A model generated the notes under the pieces. It was not told where the DNA came from and searched no databases. It saw only the letters and a program-made list of their open reading frames with translations. The translations under genes and the position numbers were made by a program. From contig JAUIME010000192.1 of the NCBI GenBank assembly GCA_030433195.1, positions 1 to 8,615 of the forward strand: a stretch of DNA of 8,615 nucleotides. The letters are read 5' to 3'. Positions 5,678-8,615 of this stretch are shown here, piece after piece. Position 1 is the first letter of the stretch. Each line of letters opens with the position of its first letter. The stretch is from a bacterium (GTDB taxonomy: Bacteria > Planctomycetota > JACOTG01 > JAUIME01).

Positions 5678-6823
5678 TCAGTTCGCGATGGTGCGCCCGA
5701 AATGAACGAGGACGTGCCAAAGCTGCTTGAGCTGCTGCAGGACTTCGTCGAACGAGCCGTGTTCACCGAAGCTCGAGGGGTCGGCACGTAGCTCCGCTTC
5801 GGCGATTCCGATCGCGGCCGCGTGGAGGATTCCGTCGCGGGCGACGCGCTCGGCGAGCCGGGGCATCGCGGGACCGCGGAAGTCGTCGGGAACGCGAGCG
5901 ACGTCGAGACGGAAGCCGCCGTGCGCGGCATGGTCGATGGCGTGCGTGCGGCAGAGCCGATCGATGGCCTCACCGGTCGCCGTGCCGCGGAACGAAGGAT
6001 CGATGACGACCGTGTCGACGTCGCGTCGCAGATCGATCGTGCCGTGGATTTGCGCCTCGATGCAACTGTCGAGAACGCGGCCGGGCGGCTGTGCGGCGTC
6101 GAAGTGTCGAGGCTGCGAGAGTTCTCGCGTGATGCGCTCGAGCAGCGCGGTGACCGTCGTCGGGCCGAGCCCGAGAGTCGAGACGACGAACGGGGGCCAC
6201 GCGACGGTCGCGCCTCGGGCCGCGGCGACTTCCTCGAGCAACGCGACCATGACGCCGTCGAGCTCGTCGATCGTCCCGGCGCGCTCGACCGCTTCCGGTT
6301 GTTCGCTACCGGCGAACGTGAACGTCGTGCGATGCGACACGGCCGCGTCGAGAACGAAGTAGCACGAGCCGAAGCGGGGTGCAGGGCCGTCCGGGTGACG
6401 AACCAACTCGAGCGAGCCGTACTTCGGACGTTCGAACGGCGTCGTGCCGGGAGCCTGATACGCGGCGTCGAACAACGCCTGCTCCCAGCGGTCACGCTCA
6501 CCGCCTTCGTGGGCGCTGCGGCTGCCGGCCGAGAGCTTCGTCTCGAACTGGTTGCGGTAGACGCCGTCCTCGAGCAAGCCCCGGGCGACGATCCTGCCGT
6601 CGGCCGCGATGCGGTCGGGATGGAAGTGCACGACGACACGTGCGCGCTCGCGCACCGTTTCGAGCGCGCTTTCGTAGGCCGCGACCGAACTGCCGGTCGA
6701 GTCGAGGACCGACACGAGGCGCGCTCGATCGTATTCGCGACGCCGACCGGCCGCGCGTCGAACCGCGTCGAGCGCGGAGCGCTGCGCCGTCGTCAGCTCA
6801 TCATGTTGGGGGCGGTCTACCAT
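5678..6823 (-). CDS. DUF3626 family protein of unknown function
   Basis: 381 residues, complete, from the ATG at 6823; no strong ribosome site precedes it. The sequence matches the DUF3626 pattern as I know it along its whole length. Landmarks: HFHPDR (66-71), LLEDGVYRNQFET (83-95), a Gly/Ser-rich turn and RDRWEQALF (110-118), ERPKYGSLEL (131-140), PRFGSCYFVL (149-158), RTTFTF (165-170), then EAQIHGTIDL (256-265), DVDTVVIDPSFRGT (268-281), HGGFRLD (301-307), and a C-terminal QLKQLWHVLVHFG (364-376). Many invariant His, Asp, Arg and Glu residues with no signal peptide or membrane helix suggest a cytosolic enzyme. No activity is known to me. It is monocistronic, convergent with glk and divergent from the toxin-antitoxin operon across a gap of about 200 nt. 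Confidence 0.88.
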   Translation of the reverse strand: MVDRPQHDELTTAQRSALDAVRRAAGRRREYDRARLVSVLDSTGSSVAAYESALETVRERARVVVHFHPDRIAADGRIVARGLLEDGVYRNQFETKLSAGSRSAHEGGERDRWEQALFDAAYQAPGTTPFERPKYGSLELVRHPDGPAPRFGSCYFVLDAAVSHRTTFTFAGSEQPEAVERAGTIDELDGVMVALLEEVAAARGATVAWPPFVVSTLGLGPTTVTALLERITRELSQPRHFDAAQPPGRVLDSCIEAQIHGTIDLRRDVDTVVIDPSFRGTATGEAIDRLCRTHAIDHAAHGGFRLDVARVPDDFRGPAMPRLAERVARDGILHAAAIGIAEAELRADPSSFGEHGSFDEVLQQLKQLWHVLVHFGRTIAN

Positions 6824-6972
6824 GTTCGCGTCGCTCGAAGTGCGTGTCCATCGCGTGTTGCGGTCCCGAATCGTCTGCCGGAAGAGCCCGCGGCGGAAAG
6901 GGTGTAACTCATCTGCGGGCGTCTCGTCTTCATGGTGAAGATCGGCCAGGCCGGCTTGTGTGGTGGGCCGCC

Positions 6973-7001
6973 TTGACTATGCGGCAACGATGGCGTACTA
7001 A
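6973..7001 (+). promoter_or_regulatory. Promoter of the toxin-antitoxin operon
   Basis: TTGACT (6973-6978, five of six matches to the -35 consensus) is followed after 17 bp by the weak -10 candidate TACTAA (6996-7001). Transcription would start at about 7008, inside the inverted-repeat operator, so a repressor bound there would block initiation. The -10 element is the less certain part. Confidence 0.5.
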
Positions 7002-7003
7002 TG

Positions 7004-7020
7004 ATCTAGATGGTCTAGAT
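7004..7020 (+). promoter_or_regulatory. Inverted-repeat operator for antitoxin autoregulation
   Basis: ATCTAGA-TGG-TCTAGAT is a perfect 7-bp inverted repeat with a 3-bp spacer, centred just downstream of the -10 and ending 1 nt before the GGAGG ribosome site (7022-7026). Phd/YefM-type antitoxins, alone or with toxin, repress their own operons by binding such palindromes. The AT-rich palindrome stands out in this GC-rich DNA. Binding itself is inferred. Confidence 0.65.
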
Positions 7021-7030
7021 TGGAGGCGCC

Positions 7031-7285
7031 ATGGACTGGAAGCTCGCCGAGGCGAAGAACAAGCTGAGCGAGGTCGTGCGACTAGCGCTCGAAGACGGGC
7101 CGCAACGTGTCATCCGACGGAAGGACGCCGTCATGATCCTCTCGGAGAGGGACTACCTCCGACTGACCGGGGGACGCGTGTCGTTGAAGGACTTCCTCAT
7201 GGACGGGCCGACGTTGGACGGACTCGATCTCACTCGAGACCGCTCGCCGATGCGTGACGCCGAGATGCGCGACGTCGAGCCGTGA
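7031..7285 (+). CDS. Type II antitoxin, Phd/YefM-like
   Basis: 84 residues. The ATG at 7031 follows GGAGG (7022-7026) after 4 nt, a rather tight spacing. The N-terminal half (MDWKLAEAKNKLSEVVRLALEDGPQRVIRRKDAVMILSERDYLRL, given here by its pattern) is the classic Phd/YefM fold: 'AK..LSE.V..A..GPq.I.R...A.villS..dY'. This part forms the DNA-binding dimer. The C-terminal half is acidic and probably disordered (LDGLDLTRDRSPMRDAEMRDVEP); in this class it wraps around the toxin. It ends in a 4-nt overlap with the toxin start (GTGA at 7282-7285), so translation of the two is probably coupled. Expected role: neutralise the PIN toxin and repress the operon. Antitoxin type is firm, DNA target inferred. 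Confidence 0.93.
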   Translation: MDWKLAEAKNKLSEVVRLALEDGPQRVIRRKDAVMILSERDYLRLTGGRVSLKDFLMDGPTLDGLDLTRDRSPMRDAEMRDVEP

Positions 7286-7707
7286 ACGTCCTGCTCGATA
7301 CGTGCGTCGTCTCCGAGCTTCGTCGTGCCGACGGAGACGCGAGAGTGCGCGAGGCGGTCGGCGCGATCGACGAGGAGTCGCTATTCCTGAGCGTCGTCAC
7401 GCTCGGTGAGATCGCCAAAGGAGTCGCGATGCTCGATGACGACGATGCCACGAAGGACCGCTTGTCGCGTTGGCGGCTCGCGCTCCAGCGAAACTACGCG
7501 GACCGCATCCTGCCGGTCGACGCGGAAGTCTCGGGTATCTGGGGCGAGATCACGGCGCGAGCCCGGAGGGCGGGTCGGATCGTTCCCGCGTGCGACGGTC
7601 TCATCGCGGCAACCGCCATTCGCCATGGCCTTCACGTGATGACGCGTAACGTCGCCGACTTCGAAGGGACCGGGGCGATGCTGATCGATCCGTGGCGCGG
7701 GGGCTGA
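7282..7707 (+). CDS. vapC: VapC-like PIN-domain ribonuclease toxin
   Basis: 141 residues starting at GTG 7282, which overlaps the antitoxin stop; this matches the family start MxVLLDTCVVSEL. PIN domains are metal-dependent ribonucleases; VapC toxins typically cut tRNA or rRNA and stop translation when the antitoxin is lost. The acidic site is complete: Asp6 (LLDTCV), Glu43 (SVVTLGEIAKG), Asp105 (ACDGLIAATA) and Asp126 of TRNVADF. The sequence resembles the FitB/VapC subgroup (SVVTLGEIxxG, PACDGLIAATAxxHGL, TRNVxDF, INPW-like ending here as IDPWRG). Length is normal and no residue is lost, so the toxin looks intact. It ends 12 nt before the convergent SnoaL-like gene. The RNA target cannot be read from sequence. 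Confidence 0.94.
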   Translation: MNVLLDTCVVSELRRADGDARVREAVGAIDEESLFLSVVTLGEIAKGVAMLDDDDATKDRLSRWRLALQRNYADRILPVDAEVSGIWGEITARARRAGRIVPACDGLIAATAIRHGLHVMTRNVADFEGTGAMLIDPWRGG

Positions 7708-7719
7708 GGAGGTGCTGCG

Positions 7720-8112
7720 TCAGCCTTCGCTCATCGCGGCGATCATCGGTGCGGTGTCGGCGACTTGGTCGAAGCGTGTGACCTTGCCGTCGCGCACGCG
7801 ATAGACGTGGACGAAATCGGCCTGCATTTCCTTGCCGGTGTGTGCGTGCTTGCCGCGGTAAGAGCCGAGGACGACGACCGATTCTCCATCGACGAGAAAC
7901 TCGTTCGTGTCGGCGCCGAAGTCGGTCCAGATCGAGTGGTTCGAGCCCAGAATGCCGTCGAGTACGTCGTCGATGCCACGCCGCTTGGAGCCTCCGGGGA
8001 AGCCCGCGCACTGGTTCCACTCGATGTCGTCGGCCATGAGCTCGCGAAGGCGCGCTTCGTTGCGCGTGCGATAGGCGTCGTACAGTTCGTGGACGGTTTC
8101 TCTGGGCTGCAT
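7720..8112 (-). CDS. SnoaL-like / NTF2-like domain protein
   Basis: 130 residues from the ATG at 8112, chosen because GAGAGGA stands 6 nt upstream and the protein begins MQPRETVHELYDAYRTRN, the usual first helix of this fold. An upstream in-frame ATG at 8232 would read through the end of the CPBP gene in another frame and gives Ser/Arg-rich sequence. The order is family-like: helix, LMADDIEWNQ, GIDDVLDGIL, FLVDGESVVVLGSYRGKHAHTGKEM, FVHVYRVRDGKVTRFDQVADT. SnoaL-like proteins form a cone-shaped alpha+beta barrel with a hydrophobic pocket; some are small-molecule cyclases, isomerases or hydrolases, many have no known activity. His and Asp residues (H95, H97, D103, D119) could line the pocket, but no reaction can be named. 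It follows the CPBP gene by 10 nt on the same strand, so they are probably co-transcribed and translationally linked. Confidence 0.88.
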   Translation of the reverse strand: MQPRETVHELYDAYRTRNEARLRELMADDIEWNQCAGFPGGSKRRGIDDVLDGILGSNHSIWTDFGADTNEFLVDGESVVVLGSYRGKHAHTGKEMQADFVHVYRVRDGKVTRFDQVADTAPMIAAMSEG

Positions 8113-8122
8113 GGCGTTCCTC

Positions 8123-8614
8123 TCAGGTGTCGGTCGGATTCGGTCTCTTCGCCGCATCGTACGGAAGGGGATCTTCGGGATCCGTCTCGAGCTCGTGCAT
8201 GTAGTAGATGATGAGCGGGAAGGCGAGTGCAAGGCAGGAGAGGCCGATCCACGGCTTGTCTTGCAGAATCCGCAGAAGCGTCATCGCGTTTTGGGTCGTT
8301 GGGCTCACGACGCCGAGGCCCGAGACGACCGCAAATCCGTTGCTCAGCATGTGGCAGAAGATCGGCGCGTGGAGCGAGCGCGACTTGATGTAGAGCTTCG
8401 CGAGTAGCAGGGCGAAGATGAACTCGCCGATGACTTCGACGTGCAAGATGCCGTAGAGGAGCGACGTGTAGAGCATCGCGGCGCGCGGGTTCCAGCGCGC
8501 CGCCCAGCGGTGCAGCAGGATCCCGCGGAACAGGATCTCCTCGACGACGGGCGCCAGGATCACGAGTGCGAAGATCGACAGCGCATTGACCACGTGCGGG
8601 TACGCCGTTTCGCC
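8123..8614 (-). CDS. CPBP family intramembrane metalloprotease, 5' end outside window
   Basis: The frame is open to the right edge (reading ...GETAYPH before a GTG at 8593), so the N-terminal membrane segments are missing; about 164 codons remain of a family usually 200-300 long. Numbering from that GTG, the three catalytic motifs are intact: EEILFR (18-23, EExxxR), YGILH (47-51, xxxxH) and HMLSN (81-85, HxxxN). Hydrophobic segments lie at about 5-17, 55-66 and 117-131, as expected for the membrane core. The C-terminus is a short, charged cytosolic tail (ETDPEDPLPYD...). CPBP (CAAX protease and bacteriocin-processing) proteins are Rce1-like proteases; bacterial members act in bacteriocin immunity, peptide processing or unknown roles. 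It is upstream of the SnoaL-like gene, whose ribosome site overlaps or adjoins its stop codon. Confidence 0.92.
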   Translation of the reverse strand, partial: GETAYPHVVNALSIFALVILAPVVEEILFRGILLHRWAARWNPRAAMLYTSLLYGILHVEVIGEFIFALLLAKLYIKSRSLHAPIFCHMLSNGFAVVSGLGVVSPTTQNAMTLLRILQDKPWIGLSCLALAFPLIIYYMHELETDPEDPLPYDAAKRPNPTDT

Positions 8615-8615
8615 C

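Larger units (their letters stand above)
6824..7030. other. Divergent intergenic region between DUF3626 and the toxin-antitoxin operon
   Basis: It carries control sites for the toxin-antitoxin operon at its right end, plus an inverted repeat TCTTCA-TGG-TGAAGA at 6927-6941. I found no convincing promoter for the DUF3626 gene on the minus strand and no RNA gene. The right 35 nt are clearly more A/T-rich than the surroundings. Confidence 0.6.

Noticed and set aside
4504..6639. Minus-strand open frame of 711 codons across glk and the DUF3626 gene
   Set aside because: Ser/Arg/Pro-rich in one half and Arg/Ala/Asp-rich in the other; it is antisense to glk and in another frame of DUF3626, both of which have clear family motifs.
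1..8615. CRISPR array, insertion sequence, prophage or integron structure
   Set aside because: No regularly spaced repeats, transposase or integrase motifs, or paired terminal inverted repeats were found on reading both strands.

Overview
The window carries eleven protein genes, nine complete and one cut at each edge. It has no rRNA, tRNA, CRISPR array or insertion sequence that I can see. The DNA is GC-rich, with strong G/C preference at third codon positions, and this creates long spurious arginine-rich open frames antisense to real genes. A secreted Ig-like/jelly-roll protein, an S9 peptidase, many DUF-type genes and little operon packing suggest a free-living environmental bacterium. Planctomycetota or a similar high-GC phylum would fit, but this is a guess from gene style only.

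Layout. At the left edge is the C-terminal part of an S9 (prolyl oligopeptidase/acylaminoacyl peptidase-like) serine peptidase on the plus strand. It runs tail to tail into a small minus-strand gene of the DUF6941 type. Next comes a well-bounded single-gene unit at about 1758-3271: a sigma70-like promoter, a leader of about 115 nt, an exported three-domain protein with no recognised catalytic motif, and a strong terminator hairpin. A non-coding stretch of about 290 nt then leads to a small STAS-domain (anti-sigma-factor antagonist-like) gene. That protein lacks the phospho-acceptor serine and looks truncated, possibly by a frameshift.

The centre is a carbohydrate pair, rpiB then glk (ribose-5-phosphate isomerase B and glucokinase), behind an extended -10 promoter. 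Glk phosphorylates glucose at the entry to hexose metabolism; RpiB interconverts pentose phosphates. A DUF3626 gene of unknown function lies tail to tail with glk. Divergent from it is a type II toxin-antitoxin operon: a Phd/YefM-like antitoxin and a VapC-like PIN toxin that overlap by 4 nt, with a perfect 7-3-7 inverted-repeat operator just before the antitoxin start. At the right edge a minus-strand pair holds a CPBP (CAAX-type) intramembrane protease, cut by the window end, followed after 10 nt by a SnoaL/NTF2-like gene.

Most of the window is ordinary chromosomal housekeeping and accessory content. I see no clear new multi-gene system. The items most worth a second look are the altered and possibly frameshifted STAS protein, the toxin-antitoxin operator with a second similar inverted repeat upstream, and the conserved but uncharacterised DUF3626 protein.
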